From JAJFFW01 sp038531315 (GTDB lineage Bacteria > Pseudomonadota > Alphaproteobacteria > Caulobacterales > Parvularculaceae), in assembly GCA_038531315.1 (NCBI GenBank), contig JBCBBT010000071.1:1-16206 (forward strand): a DNA stretch of 16,206 nucleotides, in the 5' to 3' direction. Shown one piece after another: positions 6,772 through 13,843 of this stretch. Each line of letters begins with the position of its first letter. Position 1 is the stretch's first letter. Made by a program: the position numbers and the translations under genes. The notes beneath the pieces were generated by a model, which saw only the letters and a program-made list of their open reading frames with translations, was not told the DNA's origin and did not search any database.

Positions 6772-7500
6772 ATGAGCAAACGCACAGCAATTGTCACCGG
6801 CGGAACGCGCGGCATTGGCCTTGCTATCGCAAAGTCCCTGAAAGACGCCGGCTGCAGTGTCGCCGTTACATATGCCGGCAATGAAGAAGCCGCCAAGAAA
6901 TGCGAACGGGATATCGGCGTCGCCTGTTTTAAATGGGATGTCGGCGACTATGAAGCGTGTAAAGCCGGCGTCGACGAAATCGAAAATCGTCAGGGCCCGA
7001 CTGATATTCTGGTCAACAATGCCGGTATCACGAAGGACGGGTTCTTCCACAAAATGACGCCGGAACAATGGCGCGACGTCATGCGGGCCGATCTCGATTC
7101 CGTTTTCAACATGTCGCATCAGGTTTTCCCGGGGATGCGCGAGCGCGGCTTTGGCCGGATCATCAATATCTCGTCAATCAATGGTCAAAAGGGCCAAATG
7201 GGGCAGACGAACTATTCCGCCGCCAAAGCCGGCATGATCGGTTTTACCCGCGCGCTGGCGCAGGAGGGCGCGCGCAAAGGCGTAACGGTCAACGCCGTCG
7301 CGCCGGGCTATATCGCGACCGATATGGTCTCGGCCATGGACGACAAGGTGCTCCAGTCGATTGTGGCGCAAGTACCTGTCGGACGCCTTGGCGAGGCCGA
7401 GGAGATCGGTCGCGCGGTTGCGTTTCTGGCCGACGACGGCGCGGGCTTTATCACGGGCGCGGTCCTGACCGCCAATGGCGGGCAATATATCGCCGCCTGA
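6772..7500 (+). CDS. phaB: PhaB, NADPH-dependent acetoacetyl-CoA reductase
   Basis: A 242-residue short-chain dehydrogenase that reduces acetoacetyl-CoA to (R)-3-hydroxybutyryl-CoA, the PHB monomer. Visible features are the Rossmann motif TGGTRGIG (9-16), NNAGIT (82-87), and the catalytic triad S135, Y148 and K152 in NISSINGQKGQ and TNYSAAKAG. NISSINGQKGQ-GQTNYSAAKAG is diagnostic of PhaB over FabG. The ATG follows AAGGGAG (6757-6763) by 8 bases. A 10-base palindrome CAAAATTTTG (6746-6755) touches this ribosome binding site and could mask it weakly in mRNA. Second gene of the phaA-phaB pair. Confidence 0.96.
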   Translation: MSKRTAIVTGGTRGIGLAIAKSLKDAGCSVAVTYAGNEEAAKKCERDIGVACFKWDVGDYEACKAGVDEIENRQGPTDILVNNAGITKDGFFHKMTPEQWRDVMRADLDSVFNMSHQVFPGMRERGFGRIINISSINGQKGQMGQTNYSAAKAGMIGFTRALAQEGARKGVTVNAVAPGYIATDMVSAMDDKVLQSIVAQVPVGRLGEAEEIGRAVAFLADDGAGFITGAVLTANGGQYIAA

Positions 7501-7661
7501 TATCGCCGCATGACAGGCGTGCGCCTCCGAAATGGCGCTGATAACCCGCAAAAAGCCTTTGTTTTCGGCGAATTGGGCCGGAAAAGAGGCCTAAGCAGCG
7601 GTTATGACGCCCGTTTTTCGCCAAAAATGCCGGCTATATTCTTAAAGAAAAGAAAGATCGA

Positions 7662-7696
7662 ACCAGCGACACTGATCGCGTGGCGCTGGTCGTTTT
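7662..7696 (+). terminator. Hairpin with short T-run, possible terminator of phaA-phaB
   Basis: ACCAGCG (7662-7668) and CAC (7670-7672) pair with GTG (7680-7682) and CGCTGGT (7684-7690) across one A/G mismatch, with a 7-base loop, followed by CGTTTT. The structure lies about 160 bases past the phaB stop and 15 bases before the first possible start of the next gene. The T-run is short, so termination may be weak, or the hairpin may sit in the leader of the next gene. Confidence 0.45.
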
Positions 7697-7710
7697 AGTG
7701 AACCGGATCA

Positions 7711-8736
7711 GTGGACCGGAATTTAAACAAACGGCCTTACGGTCGTGAGCGGGGATCGCGCGTGCGCTTGAAGAACGCCAAAATCGGATGGGCCCTGACG
7801 GGCGTCATTCTGCTCGCCGGTTTGGCGGGCGGGTTGGCGGCGTCTGCGCAATCCGGATCTGGAGCCGGACCCGAAGCCGGCGTCGGCGTTGATCAGGAAG
7901 CGAACCAAATCCATAGCGCGCAGGGTCCTTTCAATAACGTGCAGGACGCGGTCGAGCCTGCATCGATTGAGATCGCACAGCGCCAGTCCAGCGATCCATT
8001 TTCAGCGCTTGTCGGACGCCGCGCGAAAACGCGCGCGAGCCGTGCAGAACCGGTGATGGTCGAGCGCTATGTCATCGCCACCGATGACCGGGTCTTTCTG
8101 TTTGAAAACCGGGGCTCCGAAGCGCGGCTCAAATTCCTCTGCCGTGACGGCGACGACCGGCTCGATTGTCGCATCGATAATGAGCGCTCCGCCGAGGAGA
8201 TCCATCAGCTGCGTGCAACAAGCGGCCCGCGCGGGGATTTGATTTTCAAAGACCTGAACGGTCAGACTTATTTGCGGCTCGCCTCTTATGGCGGGGCCAC
8301 GGTGTTCTGGCCGGGCGACAAAAGCGGGCAGGCGGCGGCGAAATCGTTCGGCGATCAGACGTCGTTGCGATTGCCTTTCGCCGATGTGACGACGGCCCGA
8401 CGGCGCGCGCAAAACGCAACCGCGCTTGTCAGCGCCAAAGCGGGCGCGCCGATTATCTTCGATCTTGGCCGGCCGGCCATCGATTCGGCGACCGGCGCGG
8501 CGGTGCTGGCCGATGCGGTGGTGCGCGCGGCCAAAGGGGTCTTTGAAGTCGCGCAGGACGACGCCGGCGCCGATGCGCTGGCGAGCCAGATTGATACAGT
8601 CCGTTTGATGGCCGCTGACGTCGCCGAGCTTTCACTCGATGGGCGCACGCTCGAAGTGCGCTACAATCCCAACGCCGACCTTGCCGGCCGTCCGTCGTCG
8701 GCGACTGTGGCCCGCTTCTTGGAAGACAGTCTTTAA
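7711..8736 (+). CDS. DUF4908-like exported protein
   Basis: The protein has up to 341 residues with a basic N-terminus, a hydrophobic segment (about 27-45) and an ASAQS cleavage-like site, so it is probably a secreted or periplasmic protein. The body contains GPRGDLIFKDLNGQ (172-185), a following LRLASYGGATVFWPGD stretch, and a C-terminal AGRPSSATVARFL (325-337). From memory these resemble DUF4908, a family of exported proteins of unknown function in Caulobacterales-like alphaproteobacteria. Two cysteines (144 and 153) could form a disulfide. The GTG at 7711 gives the longest form; an in-frame GTG at 7762 (VRLKNAKIGW) follows a GGGGA purine stretch and gives a shorter, more typical signal peptide. 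It may be the true start, especially if 7662-7696 terminates transcription. Function unknown. Confidence 0.75.
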   Translation: MDRNLNKRPYGRERGSRVRLKNAKIGWALTGVILLAGLAGGLAASAQSGSGAGPEAGVGVDQEANQIHSAQGPFNNVQDAVEPASIEIAQRQSSDPFSALVGRRAKTRASRAEPVMVERYVIATDDRVFLFENRGSEARLKFLCRDGDDRLDCRIDNERSAEEIHQLRATSGPRGDLIFKDLNGQTYLRLASYGGATVFWPGDKSGQAAAKSFGDQTSLRLPFADVTTARRRAQNATALVSAKAGAPIIFDLGRPAIDSATGAAVLADAVVRAAKGVFEVAQDDAGADALASQIDTVRLMAADVAELSLDGRTLEVRYNPNADLAGRPSSATVARFLEDSL

Positions 8737-8835
8737 GCGGGGCGGCAAGCGTTGATCCTGACCCGGCGCGGCGGCTTGTTTTTGTTATAAAATCTCTGCG
8801 CAAGGGTCTTAAATCAGCCGTATTGCCGCGCCATA

Positions 8836-9411
8836 ATGAAAGGCGGGGGCAACCGGTCTGTGATGTGTTTAATGGCGACCATCCATTGCCTGACGGCGAC
8901 AATTCGGTCCGAGCGCCAACGCTCAAGGCGGGCAGGCGCGAGCCGGCCACGCGCGAAACGGGCGCGTGTTACGACACCGGCATCGATATATCCCGGTGCG
9001 CTCGTCCTTCTGGGCGCAGGCTTTTTCCTCCTCCTTCAGACCGGCGGCGTTACAGCGCAATCGCTGAAATCAATCCGTGCGCAACAAGCCGAAGAAAGCG
9101 CCCTCAACAGCGAAGTCGCCTATACGAACTCCGTGTGTGGAACATCGATCAGCGCCTCAATCGACTGGTCGAGCGCCGGCAGCTGGCCCGCTGACGAAAG
9201 CCTTGCGGAAGCATGCGACGGCGCGCTCGGCGCGGTTGAGGCGGTCTGCCGCGCGTCCGGCGGCAAAGCCCGCGCGGCGCGGCTAACGCGCTTTGTCTGC
9301 AAAGGCGACGGCTCTGGCGCTGATTTGTCCGGCGGCGAGCTACGCTATGGCGCAAGCCCCGGCGGCAACGGTTTTTCCGAAACCAAAACGCTTCTCGACA
9401 GCGCGCTTTAG
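8836..9411 (+). CDS. Unrecognised exported protein with four cysteines
   Basis: Up to 191 residues from the ATG at 8836. A long Arg/Lys-rich leader precedes a hydrophobic stretch (PGALVLLGAGFFLLLQTG, about 53-70) ending in VTAQS, a plausible signal-peptidase site or a membrane anchor. The mature part starts SLKSIRAQQAEESALNSEVAYTNSVCG and holds exactly four cysteines in CGTS, EACDG, AVCRA and FVCKG, suggesting two disulfides in the periplasm. Possible starts are ATGs at 8836, 8863 and 8872; none gives a normal short n-region and no strong ribosome binding site is seen. It sits between two other exported-protein genes on the same strand, 99 bases after one and 65 before the next. I recognise no family. 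Confidence 0.68.
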   Translation: MKGGGNRSVMCLMATIHCLTATIRSERQRSRRAGASRPRAKRARVTTPASIYPGALVLLGAGFFLLLQTGGVTAQSLKSIRAQQAEESALNSEVAYTNSVCGTSISASIDWSSAGSWPADESLAEACDGALGAVEAVCRASGGKARAARLTRFVCKGDGSGADLSGGELRYGASPGGNGFSETKTLLDSAL

Positions 9412-9476
9412 CCGCTGCGCCAAATCCACTTGCGGGCCCACTTGCGCATCGGCGTTTACGGCGCCATGTCAGCGCG

Positions 9477-9986
9477 ATGATGACATTATCCCAAAAAAGC
9501 CCGGTTCGGGTAAGACTGGCTTGCGCGCTCCTCGGCGGGGCGGCGCTCGCTTCTTGCGGCGACAATGACAATGAAGTTGGTGAATTCAAAAACGATTTCG
9601 CCGGCAACGAAATCAAGCTTGAGGCGCTCGCCGACCCCAAGGTCGCAGGCGTGACCTGTCACCTCAGCCATTTCGATCGCGGCTTTTGGGATCGCGTCGC
9701 CAAAGGCAAGTGGTTTGAAAACCCGTCCAACGCGTCGCTCGCCTGTCGCCAGACCGGCCCGATCCGGATCGGCGATATTGATCGCGACAAAAATGGCGAA
9801 GCCGTATTCAATCAGCGACAGAGCCTGATTTTCAAAACGCTTTCGGTACGGCGTATCTTTGACGAAGAAAACGAAACGCTGATCTATGTCGTCTATTCGC
9901 GCCGCCCGGTCGAAGGTTCGGCGAAAATGTCGATCTCGACAATCGCGCTCTATGGCGAGGATGTCGCCTGGACGAATGACGAATAA
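9477..9986 (+). CDS. creA: CreA-family lipoprotein
   Basis: A 169-residue protein with a lipoprotein signal: basic start (KSPVRVR), hydrophobic run and lipobox LASC with C27 as the lipidated residue, followed by Gly, so it should be a periplasm-facing lipoprotein. The body matches the CreA family: EALADPKVAGVTCHLSHF (49-66) and ENPSNASLACRQTGPI (about 81-96), each with the conserved cysteine, which probably pair. The role of CreA is not established even in E. coli. The family is usually a cleaved periplasmic protein, so a lipid anchor here is a variation. Two ATGs in a row (9477, 9480) lack a clear ribosome binding site. It converges on gloB, 21 bases away. Confidence 0.85.
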   Translation: MMTLSQKSPVRVRLACALLGGAALASCGDNDNEVGEFKNDFAGNEIKLEALADPKVAGVTCHLSHFDRGFWDRVAKGKWFENPSNASLACRQTGPIRIGDIDRDKNGEAVFNQRQSLIFKTLSVRRIFDEENETLIYVVYSRRPVEGSAKMSISTIALYGEDVAWTNDE

Positions 9987-9997
9987 GATTTTTTGTG

Positions 9998-10025
9998 CGC
10001 AGACAGACTAAAAGCTGTCTCTGCG
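9998..10025. terminator. Bulged hairpin at the creA/gloB convergent junction
   Basis: CGCAGA-CAG (9998-10006) pairs with CTG-(TC)-TCTGCG (10015-10025) around an 8-base loop, overlapping the gloB stop. A T-run (TTTTTT) lies just before it on the plus strand, which becomes an A-run on the minus strand, so it lacks the standard U-tract on either transcript. It may mark transcript ends for both genes, but the assignment is weak. Confidence 0.3.
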
Positions 10026-10775
10026 TCGGCGCACCTCGGCGAAGACATCGACATCGCTGGCGCCGCTCATCGACAGCGCCGCCTTCAAGTCGGCCTCGCC
10101 GGCCCGCAGAAAAGGGCTCGTAGCGCGTTCCTCCGCGACGGTCATCGGCACCGTGGCGAGACCTTGCGCCCGCATCGCGTCAACCGCAGCGGCGCGTTCT
10201 TGAAGCGCCGCATTGTCCGGATCGACGGTGAGCGAGAACCGAGCATTGGTCTGCGTGTACTCATGGGCGCAATAGAGTTTTGTTTCCGGCGGCCAGGCGG
10301 CGATCTTTGAAAGCGACGTCCACATGTCGGCCGGCGTGCCTTCAAAGAGGCGCCCGCAGCCCATGGCGAAGATGGCGTCGCCGACGAATGCGCAACCGTC
10401 ATCTTCAAAATGATAAACAATGTGCCCGTTGGTATGGCCGGGCGTTTCCACAACCAGCGCCCGGCTCTCGCCGAGCATCACGCTGTCGCCCTCGCGCAGG
10501 GTTCTGTCGACGCCCGGAATTTTTTCCTGCTCTCCCGCCGGCGCGACGATCTCGCATCCCCAGCGCTCTTTCAGCGCAAGATTGCCGCCGGCGTGATCCC
10601 AGTGGTGATGCGTGTTGAGAATATGCGTCAGGGTCCAGCCTTCGTCTTCGAGCACTTTGGTCAAAACCGCTGCATCGGGCGTGTCGATCGAGGCGACCGC
10701 GCCGGTCGCATCGTCGCGTATGAGGTAGGCGTAATTGTCCTGCAGGCAGGGAATTTGGCGAATGGTCAGCGGCAT
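10008..10775 (-). CDS. gloB: GloB, hydroxyacylglutathione hydrolase (glyoxalase II)
   Basis: A 255-residue metallo-beta-lactamase-fold enzyme of standard length. It hydrolyses S-D-lactoylglutathione to D-lactate and glutathione, the second step of methylglyoxal detoxification in the cytosol. Metal ligands are visible: THHHWDH (55-61, giving H56, H58, D60 and H61), H114 in GHTNGH, D133 in FVGDAIF, and H171 in CAHEYT. GCGRLFEGTPADMW (139-152) is specific to glyoxalase II. The ATG at 10775 follows GGAG on the minus strand. It lies 58 bases downstream of a methyltransferase gene on the same strand, a pairing often seen in alphaproteobacteria. Confidence 0.96.
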   Translation of the reverse strand: MPLTIRQIPCLQDNYAYLIRDDATGAVASIDTPDAAVLTKVLEDEGWTLTHILNTHHHWDHAGGNLALKERWGCEIVAPAGEQEKIPGVDRTLREGDSVMLGESRALVVETPGHTNGHIVYHFEDDGCAFVGDAIFAMGCGRLFEGTPADMWTSLSKIAAWPPETKLYCAHEYTQTNARFSLTVDPDNAALQERAAAVDAMRAQGLATVPMTVAEERATSPFLRAGEADLKAALSMSGASDVDVFAEVRRRRDSF

Positions 10776-10833
10776 GGGGCGTCTCCGGAGCGGCGGTCAA
10801 TCCGCGCTGGTACGTTACGATATCGCGTCTGTT

Positions 10834-11574
10834 TTAAGCCAGGACGGCGTCAATCACCATAAAGGTCGGCGCCTGCATGCCGCGTTCGAATTTATACGGG
10901 TCAATGTCGCGCAGCGCCGGCGCCGGTTTTGTCTCCGTTACGCCGGCGAGCCTGAACCCGGCCTTGATCACCGGGTTAATGATCTCATCAAAGGATCGGT
11001 AATAGTCAGGCACGGTCACCGGCGTCGTCGTAAAGCCGCGCCACACCACCTCGCAATAATGAACCCCGAAAGGCGATGGCGGTTTCAGCCATGCATAAGA
11101 CGCCATCGGGTGCTGCACGGAAAAAACCAGACGCCCGCCCGGCTTCAGAATGCGCGCGAATTCGCCGAGCGGCGCCGACCAGTCGCACACATAGTCAATC
11201 GCCAGCGACGACGTCACGAGGTCGAAATGCGCGTCCTGCAAAAACGGCATCGGTTGGGCAAGGTCAGCAACGTACAGCGATGCGCCGGATCGATCGCCGC
11301 CGGCGTCGATCCTCCGCCTCGCGAGATTAATCATCCGTGGGCTGATATCGACGCCGATAATTTCAGCCGCGCCATTTTCCGCCAGATAAGCAAGCATGAA
11401 ACCGGGCCCGCATCCGGCGTCAAGCGCGCGCAGCCCGCCCACATCGCCGATCACGGCCCTGATCGCGGGATGTTCGTTGAAGCCGTTTTCGGCCTTCGTT
11501 TGAGCTTTTTGAGCGTACCCTTCGGCCAGGGCTTCATATGCGTCGAGCGCAATCGGTCTTTCGGTATTCGACAT
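10834..11574 (-). CDS. Class I SAM-dependent methyltransferase
   Basis: A 246-residue protein with a Methyltransf_11-type Rossmann domain: motif I LDAGCGPGF (51-59), acidic motif II IIGVDISPRMI (72-82), YVADLAQPMPF (101-111), FDLVTSSLAIDYV (117-129) and ILKPGGRLVFSVQHP (142-156). The C-terminal half has DYYRSFDEIINPVIKAGF, as in small-molecule methyltransferases of the UbiE/BioC superfamily. The substrate cannot be read from the sequence. It is the first gene of a probable minus-strand pair with gloB and diverges from another methyltransferase gene across a repeat-rich spacer. The start is the ATG at 11574. Confidence 0.9.
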   Translation of the reverse strand: MSNTERPIALDAYEALAEGYAQKAQTKAENGFNEHPAIRAVIGDVGGLRALDAGCGPGFMLAYLAENGAAEIIGVDISPRMINLARRRIDAGGDRSGASLYVADLAQPMPFLQDAHFDLVTSSLAIDYVCDWSAPLGEFARILKPGGRLVFSVQHPMASYAWLKPPSPFGVHYCEVVWRGFTTTPVTVPDYYRSFDEIINPVIKAGFRLAGVTETKPAPALRDIDPYKFERGMQAPTFMVIDAVLA

Positions 11575-11589
11575 GGTGCGGTCTTCTTT

Positions 11590-11631
11590 GTGCGGGCGTC
11601 TTCTTACGAGCGTATACGTGCGGGCGTCTTC
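11590..11631. repeat. Direct repeat pair GTGCGGGCGTCTTC with a degenerate third copy
   Basis: The 14-base word GTGCGGGCGTCTTC occurs at 11590-11603 and 11618-11631, 28 bases apart. A shorter partial copy (GTGCGG then TCTTC) starts at 11576, 14 bases earlier. CGTATACG (11611-11618), an 8-base palindrome, lies between. The copies sit just upstream of the minus-strand methyltransferase start (11574), where an activator or repressor could bind. Confidence 0.6.
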
Positions 11632-11647
11632 AAACAGGCCTCTTAAT

Positions 11648-11729
11648 GGGGCGCCGCAGAGGCTGAAAATTCTCTGCGGCCCCTCGCTGGGGCGCCCTTA
11701 AGAGCGGGCGCGTTAAGCCGGCGTTAACG
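11648..11729. repeat. Chain of four inverted repeats between divergent methyltransferase genes
   Basis: Four successive stem-loops are seen: CCGCAGAG/CTCTGCGG (11654-11661 and 11672-11679, 10-base loop); GCCCC/GGGGC (11679-11683 and 11689-11693, loop TCGCT); GCGCCC/GGGCGC just after; and CGTTAA/TTAACG (11711-11716 and 11724-11729). TGGGGCGCC occurs twice in the stretch. The element could be a compact intergenic repeat, a bidirectional terminator cluster, a small RNA or stacked operators. I see no protein frame in it. Confidence 0.5.
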
Positions 11730-11816
11730 CTGATTTTCCCTACAATACAGGGTATCAATCGTCTGACCAGTTGACCGTCTCGACCCCGCCGGCCCCATCA
11801 GCTTTTTTCGGCTCTT

Positions 11817-12677
11817 ATGCGCACCGACATTCTTGATCTTCATCGCTTTTACGAACGCCCGCTGGGGCGGATGGCGGCGTCGTTCATCGCGGCGCGGATC
11901 GTGGCGCAATGGGGCGACGGGCGCGGCATGCGCGTCGCCGGTTTTGGATTTACAAGCCCCTACCTTGAAGCGATGCCGGGCGCGGAGCGTCGGCTTAACC
12001 TGGCGCCGGCCGCGCAAGGCGTGATCCGCTGGCCGACGGTCAATGGCGGCGCGGCGCCGGCGGCGAACAGCGCCAGTCTGATTTCGGAAATGCGCTGGCC
12101 GCTGCCGGATGCGTCGATCGACCGGCTGATCCTCGCCCACGGCCTTGAAGAGGTTGGCGATCCGGCGCGGCTGATGCGTGAGATCTGGCGCGTCCTGTCG
12201 CCCGACGGCCGGGTGATCATTGTCGCGGCCCATCGGCGCGGTCTTTGGTCAGCCTTTGACACAACGCCGTTTGCGGCCGGGCGGCCCTGGTCGCGGCGCC
12301 AGCTTTGGCGCTTGCTCGAGGAAGCAACCTTCACGGTCGTCCGCTCGACGGGCGCGCTTTATTTTCCGCCCCTCCATTCGAACATTATTCTGAGTGCGGC
12401 GCGATCGTGGGAGCGCGCCGGCGCACGGGTCTGGCCGGCGCTGGGGGGTGTCCTGCTGGTGGAGGCGACGAAGGAACTGATGGCCCCGGTCGGTAAGCTC
12501 GCGACCGACGGCGTGCGCATCCAACGCCGCGCCGCGGTCCGCCCGGCGTCGTCGGGGGCGGCCGCCGGGATGATCGACGTACAATGCAGGAGCGTTAGTG
12601 TCGCCATTGAGGCCGGTCCGCCGGAGCGTTATAGCCCCCGGGGAGCGCCCGGGACCTTTTCTGCGCCGCGCCGTTGA
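11817..12677 (+). CDS. Methyltransferase-like protein of the gloB-neighbour family
   Basis: A 286-residue protein with a divergent SAM domain. Motif I appears as VAGFGFTSPYL (40-50) rather than the usual DxGxGxG, followed by MRWPLPDASIDRLILAHGLEEVGDPARLMREIWRVLSPDGRVIIVA in the order typical of Methyltransf_11 proteins. The middle holds FDTTPFAAGRPWSRRQLWRLLEEA, also found in this family. The substrate is unknown. No clear ribosome binding site precedes the ATG at 11817. The last 25 or so residues (from about IDVQCRS) use many A/T-ending codons, contain a GC hairpin and look like spacer read through because the original stop was lost. Its stop lies 23 bases before the likely hisC start, so hisC may be co-transcribed or coupled. 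Confidence 0.82.
   Translation: MRTDILDLHRFYERPLGRMAASFIAARIVAQWGDGRGMRVAGFGFTSPYLEAMPGAERRLNLAPAAQGVIRWPTVNGGAAPAANSASLISEMRWPLPDASIDRLILAHGLEEVGDPARLMREIWRVLSPDGRVIIVAAHRRGLWSAFDTTPFAAGRPWSRRQLWRLLEEATFTVVRSTGALYFPPLHSNIILSAARSWERAGARVWPALGGVLLVEATKELMAPVGKLATDGVRIQRRAAVRPASSGAAAGMIDVQCRSVSVAIEAGPPERYSPRGAPGTFSAPRR
12637..12660 (+). other. GC hairpin with short T-run inside the methyltransferase tail
   Basis: CCCGGG (12637-12642) pairs with CCCGGG (12648-12653) around GAGCG, followed by ACC and TTTT. This has terminator shape but lies inside the reading frame ending at 12677, about 40 bases before hisC. It could attenuate transcription into hisC-tyrA, or be a relic of an old terminator. 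Confidence 0.35.
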
Positions 12678-12700
12678 AACCTGAAAGATCATCGCTGACC

Positions 12701-13843
12701 ATGCCGCCGCCCAATTCACAAACGCCCAATACGCAGCAGGCCGCTGCGCCGAGACCGCGTCCGGGCATCATGGACATCAAGCCCTATGTGCCGGGCTCGG
12801 AGCCGGAAAGCGCCGCGGGCGACGTCTATAAATTATCCGCTAACGAATCCGCGCTCGGCGCAAGCCCGCGTGCGATTGAGGCGTTGGCGCAGGCCGCGCG
12901 CGCAGCTCATCTTTACCCGGACGGTTCCGCGACCGCCCTGCGCGAGGCGCTCGGCGCGCTTCACAGCCTCGATCCGGCGCGCATCATCTGCGGTGCGGGA
13001 TCGGACGAATTGCTGCAATTGCTGCCGCGCGCCTATGCGGGACCGGGCGACACGGTGGTGCAAAGCGCGCACGGGTTTCTTGTCTACGCGATCGCGTCCA
13101 AAGCCTGCGGCGCGCAGGTGCGGTTTGCGCCGGAGAAAAATCTGACGGCCGATGTCGACGCGCTGCTGGAGGCGGTCGATGAGACGACGCGGCTTGTCTT
13201 TCTCGCCAACCCGAATAATCCGACGGGCACTTATTTGGCCGAGGCGGAACTGAGGCGGCTGCGCGAAGCGTTGCGCGAGGATATTATTCTCGTCATTGAC
13301 GCCGCCTATGCGGAGTATATCGACGCGCCGGACTATTCGGATGGCGCACAGATGGTCGATGAGTGTCCGAATGTCGTCATGACCCGGACCTTTTCAAAAA
13401 TCTACGGCCTTGGCGGACTGCGCCTCGGCTGGGGCTATTTCCCTGAAGATATCGCTGACGTGATCAATCGCATTCGCGGGCCCTTTAACGTCAGCGCATC
13501 GGCGATCGCCGCGGGCGTCGCCGCGCTCGCCGATCAGGACTTCGTTGCGCGCAACCGCGCCCATAATGCGCGCGAACGCGCTTTCCTGACGCAACAACTC
13601 GGCGGGATGGGCCTTGAAGCGCACCCAAGCGCCGGCAATTTTTTGCTGGTCCGCTTTCCCGACATGCCCGGTCATGCATCAGGCAGTGCGGCCGGCGCCA
13701 TTCATGACTTCTTGTTTGAGCGCGGCGTCGCCGTGCGCCGCGTCGGGGCTTATGGCTTGCCGGATTACCTGCGCATCTCGATTGGGTCGGAAGCGGCCAA
13801 TCGCCGGTTGATCGCGCTCCTCGGCGAGAAGTTTCCCGCATGA
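12701..13843 (+). CDS. hisC: HisC-type histidinol-phosphate/aromatic aminotransferase
   Basis: A 380-residue PLP-dependent fold-type I aminotransferase. It begins with the family pattern GIMDIKPYVPG, then KLSANESALGASPRA, AGSDELLQLL, NPNNPTGTY (substrate/PLP site), DAAYAEY, and the Schiff-base lysine K233 in TRTFSKIYGLGGLRLGWGY. HisC transfers an amino group between glutamate and histidinol phosphate. Because tyrA directly overlaps this gene, it may also, or instead, act on phenylpyruvate, hydroxyphenylpyruvate or prephenate, as many alphaproteobacterial HisC proteins in this position are thought to do. The ATG at 12701 is preferred; an in-frame TTG at 12674 overlapping the previous stop would add nine residues. 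The stop overlaps the tyrA start by four bases (ATGA). Confidence 0.93.
   Translation: MPPPNSQTPNTQQAAAPRPRPGIMDIKPYVPGSEPESAAGDVYKLSANESALGASPRAIEALAQAARAAHLYPDGSATALREALGALHSLDPARIICGAGSDELLQLLPRAYAGPGDTVVQSAHGFLVYAIASKACGAQVRFAPEKNLTADVDALLEAVDETTRLVFLANPNNPTGTYLAEAELRRLREALREDIILVIDAAYAEYIDAPDYSDGAQMVDECPNVVMTRTFSKIYGLGGLRLGWGYFPEDIADVINRIRGPFNVSASAIAAGVAALADQDFVARNRAHNARERAFLTQQLGGMGLEAHPSAGNFLLVRFPDMPGHASGSAAGAIHDFLFERGVAVRRVGAYGLPDYLRISIGSEAANRRLIALLGEKFPA

Noticed and set aside
4467..9986. A complete PHA granule operon
   Set aside because: No phaC, phaP or phaZ is present; only phaR, phaA and phaB are.
12580..12585. TACAAT as a -10 box for hisC (also at 11741-11746 for the methyltransferase)
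   Set aside because: No matching -35 at normal spacing was found for either.
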